From positions 1-64,000 of the forward strand of contig ONMU01000005.1 of the NCBI GenBank assembly GCA_900319035.1: a DNA stretch of 64,000 nt, given 5' to 3'. The notes under the pieces are model-generated. The model did no database searches, was not told where the DNA came from, and saw only the letters and a program-made list of their open reading frames with translations. This DNA comes from an uncultured Bacteroidales bacterium (GTDB lineage Bacteria > Bacteroidota > Bacteroidia > Bacteroidales > Paludibacteraceae). Shown one piece after another: positions 8,045 through 15,679 of the stretch. The position numbers were made by a program, and so were the translations under genes. Position 1 is the stretch's first letter, and every line of letters starts with the position of its first letter.

Positions 8045-10159
8045 TTAATCGTTCATTAACTTATCCACAGGTACTTGTTTGAAGTACGAGTGATCCACTT
8101 CATTCTTAATCAGGTATGCGCTCTGAACCAGCGGCATCATGATTCCAAGTTCATCTTCTGTCAACTCTTTGTGCAGCAGAGGGAATAGTACCACCTGCTT
8201 CGAGATAGAAGGATAGAACTCTGTGATGATTTTACTGGAATGGCTTTTATCGAACTTCTGCAACGGGCTGTCGATGAATACCGGGAACTCAATGCCGGAT
8301 TCTTCAACGAGTGCTTTGAGGAGCGAAGTCGCGTACAATTGTTGCTCACCCTTGGAGAGTGTTTCCTTGCGGATAACTTTGCCGGTGGGTGTATAGAGCA
8401 CGATATCGAGACCGTCTTCCTGTACGTCCACTGCTACATTGCCAATGAAGTCCTCTTTGTGCATGAGGGCATTCATGATACCTTTGAGACGACGCTCCAG
8501 CGATATCTTCTTCTCTGTTTTGAGATTGCGCAGGAAGGAGTCAAGGCTGCCAATAAGTTCATTGGCAAGTGCATCTTTCTTGACATCGCTATCATCAAGA
8601 CTCACTTTCTTGCTTAACTCGGAAATCTGTTTCTTGCAGATGTTGAGGTCTTGCGAGATAGAGCCGTGACGAACGTACAAACCGCGAATCTCTTCTTCGA
8701 GTTTCTTGATCTGCATTTCTATGCCGGACTTCTCTGCACGTATCTGCTTAATGATTTCGTCGGATTCGTTGGCTTGCATGGACGCAAGTTTCTGCTGAAC
8801 TCGACTCATCGTTTGTTTGTTCTTCTTGTTGTCGTCTGCCAAGTGCTCAAACTCCACACGATAAGTGGTCGTGAGGTTGGAGAAGATGGATTGGCTTTCG
8901 TTGTACTCGTCACGATTGACGCTAAGCAATGGTTCGTGCGTTATCTCTTCTTCTTTGAAGCTGTCGAGCACTCTGTGAACGGCTGCTTGCATCTTTGTGC
9001 CGTTTGTACCGGCAAGCGGGACGAGTTCTCCGACCAACTTGTCGTAGATCTCTTTCAGTAAACCATTCTGGTTGGCTATGTTTTGCGCGGCTTTGGCTGC
9101 GTTATAGTCCTTTCTGATTTCCTCCATCGTTTGCGTCAAGAGGTCACCGGCGATAGCAAACGGAGCAAACTCAATGAATCCACGGAGTTTCTCTTTGATG
9201 ATGGCATCGTTCTCGCGTGTCTTTTGCAACACTGCCTTCTGACGCTCGTACTCATCCATTGTCATTCCCTGACCTTCTCGAAGCAGTTTCTCTTGATACT
9301 CTTTGTCTTTCTGACGGAGAGCGGACAGGGTTTCATCTTTGCTTGCTATAGTGTCTTCAACCGCTTGCAAATCGGCTTGGAGTTTCTCGCTCTTATCGAG
9401 AAGTGCATTCAGTTTGTTTCGGCTCTCGATATCGGATGTACGCTTACGGAACTTAAGACGGAGGGCTTCCAGATTGTGCTTCAAGTCCTCGTATTTCTTC
9501 ACACCAAGCACCTCGTTGTATGCAGAAGCCAATCGGCGTCTATCTTCTGCAGTGTTGGTCTCCGCAAGTGCAACTATGCGCTCTGAGTCAAAGAAGAAGA
9601 AACGTGCGATGTCTTTGTTGAGAATGAAATCGTTAATGAAGACATCGTTGCCGATTGATTGCGCCAACTCGTTCTTCTGATTATCAATGAGCACTTCGAT
9701 ATTGTCGCTTTGCTTAATGAAATCGAACGAGCGAATGATGGTAATCTTCTGACACGGAATAGACGGAATCGATATGTCTGTAAAAGTTATTGCAATGGAA
9801 TAGACCGCGTTGGCTTGGATGTCCTCGTCTTCCGGAGTGTAGCCGGAGCGTTTGATGCGCGTAAGCGTGTCTGCTCCAATGGATTCGACGTACTGCTTGG
9901 CGTTGTTATTGAGGTTGCTGATAAGGAATGGTCCGTAGCCACCGCAATTGCTAATTTCCTTGCGTGCAGTATCGTCTATCTCAGCCATTAAGCGTCCATA
10001 CAAGCACCACAAAAGCGAATGCAAGAATGTGGTCTTGCCGAAGCCGTTTTCTCCGGAGATCAAATAGATGTTCCGACCCTCAGCATCCTGCGGGAAGGAA
10101 ATCTTATTGACGCCTCGGTATAGACGGAAATTAGTCAGTGTTATATCTTGTATGCGCAT
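8045..10159 (-). CDS. dndD: DNA sulfur modification protein DndD (SMC-like ATPase)
   Basis: A 704-aa ATPase that begins MRIQDITLTNFRLYRG, the usual N-terminus of DndD/RecF-type proteins. Walker A is GENGFGKTT (36-44). A long coiled-coil region fills about 200-560. The C-terminal head carries the signature LSKGEQQLYATSLLKAL and a Walker B-like FPVFIDSPLQKFD. DndD supplies ATP-dependent DNA remodelling or nicking during phosphorothioation together with DndC and DndE. The start follows the dndC stop by a single base, so translation is coupled. No CxxC hook is evident, unlike the second ATPase further down the operon. Base composition here looks somewhat more GC-rich than in the genes downstream of dndE, which could mean that the two halves have different histories. 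Confidence 0.9.
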   Translation of the reverse strand: MRIQDITLTNFRLYRGVNKISFPQDAEGRNIYLISGENGFGKTTFLHSLLWCLYGRLMAEIDDTARKEISNCGGYGPFLISNLNNNAKQYVESIGADTLTRIKRSGYTPEDEDIQANAVYSIAITFTDISIPSIPCQKITIIRSFDFIKQSDNIEVLIDNQKNELAQSIGNDVFINDFILNKDIARFFFFDSERIVALAETNTAEDRRRLASAYNEVLGVKKYEDLKHNLEALRLKFRKRTSDIESRNKLNALLDKSEKLQADLQAVEDTIASKDETLSALRQKDKEYQEKLLREGQGMTMDEYERQKAVLQKTRENDAIIKEKLRGFIEFAPFAIAGDLLTQTMEEIRKDYNAAKAAQNIANQNGLLKEIYDKLVGELVPLAGTNGTKMQAAVHRVLDSFKEEEITHEPLLSVNRDEYNESQSIFSNLTTTYRVEFEHLADDNKKNKQTMSRVQQKLASMQANESDEIIKQIRAEKSGIEMQIKKLEEEIRGLYVRHGSISQDLNICKKQISELSKKVSLDDSDVKKDALANELIGSLDSFLRNLKTEKKISLERRLKGIMNALMHKEDFIGNVAVDVQEDGLDIVLYTPTGKVIRKETLSKGEQQLYATSLLKALVEESGIEFPVFIDSPLQKFDKSHSSKIITEFYPSISKQVVLFPLLHKELTEDELGIMMPLVQSAYLIKNEVDHSYFKQVPVDKLMND

Positions 10160-10160
10160 G

Positions 10161-11495
10161 TTATTGCTCTTTTATGAAGGCATCAATACGAGCCTCTAAG
10201 TCATTTTGTAAACCTTGCTTTTTCATCAGCAGTACTTTGTTCTTTTGGAGTGCAAGGAGCTCTTGAATCAGTTTATAATGATCTTGCTTTTCTCCGCAGG
10301 CTTTCTCCAATAAAATACGTTCTTGCAGGCTGATATTATCGTTTGGTATATCGTAGCCGTAAACTTCATTATAGATGTCGTTTACTGTTGTTTCGAAATT
10401 ACCATCACGATACCAAATGATTTGGATAGCGATGAGTTCCTGACTGGAGATAAGGTTGATGCTGGAACGATATTGTTGTGTGTCACGTTGAATCTGGAGT
10501 AATTCTCGGAGCATTTGAATACGATACTCCATGGTATAGTTGCCCAAGTTGTGTCCGTTCTCATCAACAGCCGCTTGACCATTGCGACGAGTAGCGCAGC
10601 GAAGTTCTGACACATTGCGATTATCCGACAAACGATTACGGAACTCCAACAGCGGTTTCATCCATTCAATGCCATTCTTAATGAGTGAAGTCATGGATTT
10701 ATCTTCCTTAACAACAGTGCAAATCCAACAACCGAAACGGCTCTGCCCACATGAGCGGTGCGAATCGTCTGTGACAACTGTCGGGCACTCATAGTCATCT
10801 GCGGAAGCGTCCGCATAGATTTTGAAAAGGATTTGATTATCGAATCCCCATGGAGAAGGAATGGCATTAATAATCCACCAAACTTCTTCCAGCATCAGCG
10901 ACTTGATAGGCGCGTAGGTGAAAGTGTTGGCGTTTAGCGGGTGCTTGGAAAGACGGTGACCTTTGATCTCGTGGCGTTTGATAGAAAGCGAACGGCGTTG
11001 GCTCTCATCGTAACGAGTTCCCACCAACACAATAGCTTCTCCGTCGGCAGCAACTTGTGAAGTGATAAATGCCGAAGTCGGTTTTATCTTCATTTTCTCC
11101 GTACAGAAACGGAAGGAGTTGTTAGGAACCGGATAGCCCTTACCGATTACGCACGACCAGAACGTATCTTCCAATGCCGGAGTGGTTACTTTGACGGTTA
11201 CCGGCAGACCTTGCTCCTTTGCTGCATTGGAGATCATGTCTAGAACACCAGTAACGTATTCCTCAATAACAGGATTCTCCACCAAAGTATCGTTGTTCAC
11301 AACGTACACTTGGCGAGTCAATGGCGTTCCTTTCTCTTTAAGCCGTTGCAAAGCAAGCCATGTCAGAGTAAGAAGGACGGTAGAATCTTTACCGCCACTG
11401 AAACCAATAATCCAAGGACGATTGTAACGGTCATCCTCCATATATTGATCCATCAACTCCTCAATGATTTCTTCTATATTTTGTGGTATTTTCAT
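10161..11495 (-). CDS. dndC: DNA phosphorothioation sulfurtransferase DndC
   Basis: A 444-aa PAPS-reductase-like protein. The PP-loop SGGKDS lies at residues 33-38. Four cysteines typical of DndC are present: Cys237 (ECPT) and the cluster CGQSRFGCWIC (249-259), expected to hold a [4Fe-4S] centre. The FCTEKMK segment near residue 131 also fits. DndC activates the DNA backbone with ATP and delivers the sulfur. I chose the ATG at 11495 (MKIPQN) over the in-frame ATG at 11540 because the promoter's TAnnTTTG element is at 11558-11551 and would place the longer start at or before the transcription start. It is the first gene of the eight-gene operon. No dndA cysteine desulfurase is adjacent, so sulfur must come from a housekeeping enzyme or a gene outside the window. 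Confidence 0.9.
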   Translation of the reverse strand: MKIPQNIEEIIEELMDQYMEDDRYNRPWIIGFSGGKDSTVLLTLTWLALQRLKEKGTPLTRQVYVVNNDTLVENPVIEEYVTGVLDMISNAAKEQGLPVTVKVTTPALEDTFWSCVIGKGYPVPNNSFRFCTEKMKIKPTSAFITSQVAADGEAIVLVGTRYDESQRRSLSIKRHEIKGHRLSKHPLNANTFTYAPIKSLMLEEVWWIINAIPSPWGFDNQILFKIYADASADDYECPTVVTDDSHRSCGQSRFGCWICTVVKEDKSMTSLIKNGIEWMKPLLEFRNRLSDNRNVSELRCATRRNGQAAVDENGHNLGNYTMEYRIQMLRELLQIQRDTQQYRSSINLISSQELIAIQIIWYRDGNFETTVNDIYNEVYGYDIPNDNISLQERILLEKACGEKQDHYKLIQELLALQKNKVLLMKKQGLQNDLEARIDAFIKEQ

Positions 11496-11550
11496 TCTAT
11501 TAAATATGGTACTTTGTCTTCGTGTACGCGTCGCGCACAAAAAACGGGTG

Positions 11551-11582
11551 CAAAGATACTAAAATTTTCTGAGATATGCAAA
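11551..11582 (-). promoter_or_regulatory. dnd operon promoter
   Basis: On the minus strand TTTG (11582-11579), 20 nt, then TATCTTTG (11558-11551), matching the Bacteroidota TTTG/TAnnTTTG promoter form. It is the only such element upstream of dndC. Confidence 0.75.
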
Positions 11583-11620
11583 TAATTCCTAAAATATTGC
11601 AAAAATAATTGAGAATGGAC

Positions 11621-11810
11621 GCTGACTAATAGTCAGCACAAAAGAAGAATCTATTGATAGATGGGACTCTGACTAATAGTCAAAGTAATGGAAGAATCTT
11701 TTTGGGGATGGAACTTTGACTGATAGTCAAAGCAAAAGAAGAATCTATTGAAGGGATGAAACTCAGACTAATAGTCAGAGCAATGGAAGAATCTATTAAG
11801 GGAGGGTTGG
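11621..11810. repeat. tandem array of palindromes, 47-48 bp period (REP-like)
   Basis: Four units begin at GACT positions 11624, 11671, 11718 and 11766 (spacings 47, 47, 48). Each has a palindrome around GACTANTAGTC followed by a conserved GAAGAATCT about 15 bp later. Unit 1 (GCTGACTAATAGTCAGC) and unit 3 (CTTTGACTGATAGTCAAAG) have perfect arms with different bases, so the arms covary. Units 2 and 4 have one arm mismatch each. Units alternate: 1 and 3 carry AAAAGAAGAATC, 2 and 4 carry AATGGAAGAATC. A degenerate fifth partial unit reaches the stop codon of the HUH transposase gene. The array therefore lies directly 3' of that gene and ahead of the dnd promoter. Confidence 0.85.
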
Positions 11811-11816
11811 AAGAAG

Positions 11817-12836
11817 CTATTGGGCGCAGATATCTTCGGCCACGGCGTTGAGGGCGATGCAGTCGGCACGGGAGACGTGCTTGTGAGATGGGTCATAGGG
11901 CCACGGAGAGAGGATGAGAAGGCGATCGTTGGCAACGGCATCGAAGAGGAGCGCGGAGGGTTTATAGTAGTCCTTAAAGCCATTTTCAGCGAGGTAGATG
12001 ATCGGGCGTTTCTCTTGGAGGAGGGTACGGAGGATATCTTTCTCCCATGATGAGATGAAGGGCGAGACCATGACGGAGCCTTGGCGGGCAGCATCGTAGC
12101 ATGAGGCGATATAGTCATTGAGGGGTTGTGGGTTGCCAAGGCGGGCTGCTTCGGTCATGGTGTGGCGCACATGGACAGGGGTGCGTTGGGCGATGTGCAA
12201 GAGGCGCGAAGAGCCAATAGCTGCATAGACGCGGCCGTTGATCTCGACACGGGGCTGGACGCGGAAGAAGCCGGGCTTAAGGCGCTTGGTAGCGAGGCGC
12301 TGGGGGTTCATGTCGAGGTAGTCGATAGTAGCAGGGAGTTGAGAGTTATGCCCCATGGGTTGGATATGCGGCATTTGAGTGAAGATGGGATCGAGGGCAT
12401 AATAAGCATCGTTGCCAATTTGATCGCAGAGAGATTCTTGATAGTTATGCCGACTACTAGTCGGTACAAAAGAAGAATCATCATAAGAATATGCGCGACC
12501 GAGCTTCTTGGCACCCACCCAAAAGCCAGAGACAACCTCCCGGATACTCCGCGTAAGCGGGCGCTTCACGTACCAGATAAAATGAAGATGATCCGGCATC
12601 AGCGCGTAATGAAGCATCTGGATATCAGGCTGATACTTGGATATATCCCATAGGAGATTGGTGAGCGTACGACCGAAAGGGGAGACATCTACGCGAGCCT
12701 GAGCGGGGTCGTTATTAGGGATGACAAGGGTGCCGAGGAGAGGCTGGCGGGATGTGACCGTCAACGTGATATGATATAGACCGACGCCACGCCAAGCTGT
12801 GCCAGGCTCTTGCCATTGCCATTTGTTATGATCCAT
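11817..12836 (-). CDS. RAYT-type HUH (Y1/IS200-like) transposase
   Basis: A 339-aa protein related to REP-associated tyrosine transposases. The core HUH motif is LMPDHLHFIWYV, with His83 and His85 coordinating the metal. The N-terminal GVGLYHITLTV strand and the following segment match the Y1-transposase fold. It is longer than typical RAYTs (about 150-220 aa); the extra C-terminal region (about 160-339) is unrecognised. The catalytic tyrosine cannot be fixed by eye; Tyr132 is a candidate. A copy of the adjacent palindromic repeat lies inside the gene in frame (12444-12480) and encodes residues of about 120-131. I took ATG 12836 as start because the -7 element at 12862-12855 overlaps the longer TTG-initiated frame. 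RAYTs normally process REP palindromes, and the array at the 3' end of this gene is the obvious substrate. Confidence 0.8.
   Translation of the reverse strand: MDHNKWQWQEPGTAWRGVGLYHITLTVTSRQPLLGTLVIPNNDPAQARVDVSPFGRTLTNLLWDISKYQPDIQMLHYALMPDHLHFIWYVKRPLTRSIREVVSGFWVGAKKLGRAYSYDDSSFVPTSSRHNYQESLCDQIGNDAYYALDPIFTQMPHIQPMGHNSQLPATIDYLDMNPQRLATKRLKPGFFRVQPRVEINGRVYAAIGSSRLLHIAQRTPVHVRHTMTEAARLGNPQPLNDYIASCYDAARQGSVMVSPFISSWEKDILRTLLQEKRPIIYLAENGFKDYYKPSALLFDAVANDRLLILSPWPYDPSHKHVSRADCIALNAVAEDICAQ
12444..12480. repeat. copy of the palindromic repeat inside the HUH transposase gene
   Basis: The palindrome CCGACTACTAGTCGG (12450-12464) is followed by TACAAAAGAAGAATCA, the same tail as array units 1 and 3. 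It keeps the reading frame and encodes part of DSSFVPTSSRHN. Confidence 0.8.
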
Positions 12837-12854
12837 AGTCTGAAATTTTGCGTG

Positions 12855-12885
12855 CAAAGGTACTAAAATTTTCTGATATATGCAA
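12855..12885 (-). promoter_or_regulatory. promoter of the HUH transposase gene
   Basis: TTG (12885-12883), 20 nt, TACCTTTG (12862-12855) on the minus strand. The spacer is nearly identical to those of the dndC and AlbA_2 promoters. The implied leader before ATG 12836 is only about 12 nt. Confidence 0.7.
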
Positions 12886-12970
12886 GTTTATTCCTTATTC
12901 TCTTTCTCTTGTTGTTTGATGTATTGCCGACCTGCTTATTATTTATCAGTCTGCCCCTGTTGTTCGTTTG

Positions 12971-14632
12971 TTATTGGATATTCAGTGATTGTGGATCGGT
13001 AATGTAGTCCGGTGTTTTCAGTAACGATTGGCTCAATTCCGTCAGTTGATAAGTTTGAGTAGGACTGCTAAGAGACTCTGCCATCGCGGGAGCAATAAAT
13101 CCTTCCCTAATAAGCGGAGTAACAATATTTTTACGAACTCGACTTCTGTTACTATCGCCCACGAGTTTCATAAGAGCTTGCATAGACATAGCTCCATCTG
13201 CGAGAGCCAAAATCATAGTTAGCGCTTTACCTTGGTAGGTGTCAGTCATCGTCGGTATAGCCAAAGATAATCGTAGTGAAATTCGAGATAAATCGGGTAA
13301 TTTACCTGGGACATTACCTGGGACATTACCTGGGACATTACTTGGGACATTACCTGGGACATTCAGCTCATTTGACACCATCTTTACATGGAATTGTCCC
13401 ATCATCATGGACAATGTTGTTTCTTCCGGATGAACGGATTCTTGTATAGTGGGTTGTTCCCATCCATAGGACATCCAGCCCTTAACAATGATGTCCGCTC
13501 CACTGCCGGCATGTTCGCCATATCCCAACAAAGCAAACATATTCTGGATCAACGGATTTCGGCACGTGCTGTGGCTCCCGGCGTAGAAATCTTCCACAGA
13601 GACAAGCATTCGTCCCGGGTTCCTCATGATGAAACCGTTGCTGATTCGCTTAATAAGTATATTGCCTTGAATAGCATAATTACAATGTACCAAAGTATTA
13701 ACCAAAGCTTCACGCAGAGCCACATGTGCAGAGGTGTCATCAATGCGCTCTATTCCCTTGAGTGCGAACTTTGTAGGAAGCGATTGGGCTGCTTGCGTAT
13801 ATACGCGATGGAAGAACTGATACAAATTCGGCTCCCATGTGCTATCTGGATATATGCGATCTGTCCATCTTTGCGAAGCGCCATCTCCGAGCCATTCTTG
13901 ATAATCAGGGAAATACCATGGTGCACAATAACGGTCTGTGATACTTGCATATTTACCGAACATCAGTATTCCTGCACGTGTGAAACCTTCTTCTTTAGTG
14001 TTCCGGTCGCTACAATACGCTTTTATCTTCATCAAGAAAGCCATGTCATCAATTTCGTTCCAAGGATGAGTCGGTTTGCGAAGTGAGAATCGTTGGCGAT
14101 ACGCTCGTACAGAAGCGATATCAATATCATTCATTGTGAAGTTCGGCAAAATGTCGGCGTCGTGCGGGTGTTGCAATGCTTGCGCGTCGGCAAACATAAT
14201 GCGCACCTCTTCGTCAGAACAAAGGTAGTCTCCCTCATTGTTCCGGATATATGTGTTGCCGAAGGGATTGTGATTCAAAAAAACAGGGCGATCTGTAAAT
14301 TGAGCACGTGGAACGTTAATAATGAGGATGGGCGAGCCTTGCCAATGCTCGATAGTAACATCGTTTTCGGTGACGAGGGTTGCGCTGACTTTGGCACGAT
14401 TATGGACAATATCCCAGAAGTTCTTCTTATAGGCGAGTAGTTGGTCTTCGGTAAGGTTATCGGAGGTCAGGTGACCATTCTTCTCCTTGATTCCGAGCAC
14501 GATAATACCACCGTTCGAGTTGGCGAAGGATGAGTAGGTTTCCCATAGGCTTGCAGGTAGTCCGCCTTTGGCAGACTTGTACTCAATGACTGCATTTTCC
14601 GGCAATCCGATAAGTTGTTTGATATTGTCCAT
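12971..14632 (-). CDS. AlbA_2 (Schlafen-type) DNA-binding / GHKL-like regulator
   Basis: A 553-aa protein with the layout often annotated as a putative RecG-like helicase or transcriptional regulator, although it has no helicase motifs. Residues 1-130 form the AlbA_2 domain (IEYKSAKGGLP, SFANSNGGIIVLGI). An ATP-binding GHKL-like region follows (REALVNTLVHCNY, RNPGRML, GYGEHAGSGADI). A linker of NVPG repeats comes next, and the C-terminus looks like a winged helix. Such proteins occur in defence islands and mobile elements and may bind DNA or nucleic acid ends. The start is ATG 14632 (MDNIKQ) because the promoter -7 element lies at 14677-14670, upstream of it and too close to the alternative start at 14659. 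It is a single-gene unit. Confidence 0.8.
   Translation of the reverse strand: MDNIKQLIGLPENAVIEYKSAKGGLPASLWETYSSFANSNGGIIVLGIKEKNGHLTSDNLTEDQLLAYKKNFWDIVHNRAKVSATLVTENDVTIEHWQGSPILIINVPRAQFTDRPVFLNHNPFGNTYIRNNEGDYLCSDEEVRIMFADAQALQHPHDADILPNFTMNDIDIASVRAYRQRFSLRKPTHPWNEIDDMAFLMKIKAYCSDRNTKEEGFTRAGILMFGKYASITDRYCAPWYFPDYQEWLGDGASQRWTDRIYPDSTWEPNLYQFFHRVYTQAAQSLPTKFALKGIERIDDTSAHVALREALVNTLVHCNYAIQGNILIKRISNGFIMRNPGRMLVSVEDFYAGSHSTCRNPLIQNMFALLGYGEHAGSGADIIVKGWMSYGWEQPTIQESVHPEETTLSMMMGQFHVKMVSNELNVPGNVPSNVPGNVPGNVPGKLPDLSRISLRLSLAIPTMTDTYQGKALTMILALADGAMSMQALMKLVGDSNRSRVRKNIVTPLIREGFIAPAMAESLSSPTQTYQLTELSQSLLKTPDYITDPQSLNIQ
13302..13361 (-). repeat. 12-bp tandem repeat encoding the NVPG linker
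   Basis: Five consecutive units of TTACCTGGGACA (plus-strand reading; the fourth has one C-to-T change) encode NVPG/NVPS repeats in the AlbA_2 protein. The copy number is in frame, so slippage would lengthen or shorten the linker without breaking the gene. Confidence 0.9.
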
Positions 14633-14669
14633 TGTCGTTTCTGTTATCGCGTGACACACAAAAAGTGTG

Positions 14670-14700
14670 CAAAGATACTAAAAATTTTTGAGATATGCAA
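14670..14700 (-). promoter_or_regulatory. promoter of the AlbA_2 gene
   Basis: TTG (14700-14698), 20 nt, TATCTTTG (14677-14670) on the minus strand, about 35 bp ahead of the chosen start. Confidence 0.7.
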
Positions 14701-14784
14701 GAAAAATCAAAGATTTTTGGTTCGGATGGCGATTTTTATGGGTAAATTTTTGCGTTTTGTGGAGAAAATCGTCTGTTTTTTGCA

Positions 14785-14810
14785 CAAAAAAGACGAGCCG
14801 GAGCCCGTCT
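14785..14810 (-). terminator. intrinsic terminator after the metallophosphoesterase gene
   Basis: On the minus strand AGACGGGC-TCCG-GCTCGTCT forms an 8-bp stem (one G-T pair) with a 4-nt loop, followed by six T residues. It lies 78 bp after the stop of the gene at 14888-15679. Confidence 0.85.
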
Positions 14811-14887
14811 GGAGGGAACTATCCGGAAATACCAGATGGTTGCAGTCTCTCGGTCATCTCTCGGTGGTGAGGCGGTCAAGAGGGTGG

Positions 14888-15679
14888 TTAGGTAGTTACG
14901 ATTCTTGGTACTTCCAGCAATTCCTTTATATCCAGCATCTTGTACCACACACCATCTCTTTCGCTGTGCCACGAGTTATGAAAATGCCCATAGTACCACC
15001 GCTCCAACGGATGCCCGTCTCGCTTCAGATGTGCCAAGATAGCATCCATGGTATGCCGCTCTGCGTCACATTCTTCGAGCAAAGTCGGGTCGTTCTGCGC
15101 CCAAGAGGAGAGTCCGCTTTTCGTTTGAAACTCACAGAACGAAGGAGCGGTGTGCGTCACTACAATGTCTATCTTTAGACCTGCATCACGGATGGCGTCC
15201 AAAGAGGAAGCATCGTATTTAGGTGCTTCGTCCGGCCAGTAATAGACCTTACCCGGATGGCGAGCCATCTCTTGTTGGCGGATCTGCCGATCCACGCTGA
15301 TAGCCCCTCCGACGCAGAGCACCGTTCGTCCGCAGGATTGGATCACGGCATAATCCGGCACGGTGCGCCAGCGTTTGTGCTCAATCGCGGTATGTCCGGC
15401 GGTGTCCGTTGCGAAATACGCAGGGTCGTCATGATTGCCCCGCACCATCGCTATCCAGCAGTTGTTCTGCGCCAGACGTTTCTCAATACGCCGAAACACT
15501 TGGTCATACGCACCCGGTTTCTCAAACCCGAATCCGCAATCTCCGGCAACAATAACCAGCGTATCCCGCATCCCGTAGCGGACACACATTTCGTACACCA
15601 GCGGCACAAAATCACCATGTATATCCCCGCAGATAACCAGCGACTTCGCTTCCGGATATGTCACCACAAACGGCTTCAT
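14888..15679 (-). CDS. calcineurin-like metallophosphoesterase
   Basis: A 263-aa soluble phosphoesterase with the full motif set: GDIHGD (18-23), GDCGFGFE (46-53), GNHDD (81-85), a later VVTHTAPS and a GHFHNS near the C-terminus. These residues bind two metals and hydrolyse phosphate esters, which may include nucleotides or nucleic acid ends; the substrate is unknown. The start codon overlaps the stop of the nucleotidyltransferase gene by 4 bp, so it is the third gene of the AbiE-like operon. A terminator follows at 14785-14810. An extra phosphoesterase in such a cassette is unusual and suggests that it reverses or modifies the nucleotidyl transfer made by its neighbour. That idea is inference. 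Confidence 0.9.
   Translation of the reverse strand: MKPFVVTYPEAKSLVICGDIHGDFVPLVYEMCVRYGMRDTLVIVAGDCGFGFEKPGAYDQVFRRIEKRLAQNNCWIAMVRGNHDDPAYFATDTAGHTAIEHKRWRTVPDYAVIQSCGRTVLCVGGAISVDRQIRQQEMARHPGKVYYWPDEAPKYDASSLDAIRDAGLKIDIVVTHTAPSFCEFQTKSGLSSWAQNDPTLLEECDAERHTMDAILAHLKRDGHPLERWYYGHFHNSWHSERDGVWYKMLDIKELLEVPRIVTT

Noticed and set aside
11621..11810. CRISPR-like array
   Set aside because: Only four units, the parts between palindromes are conserved instead of unique, there are no cas genes, and a RAYT-type transposase is adjacent.
12971..14632. RecG-type helicase
   Set aside because: AlbA_2/GHKL proteins are often labelled this way, but no Walker A helicase motif or DEAD box is present.
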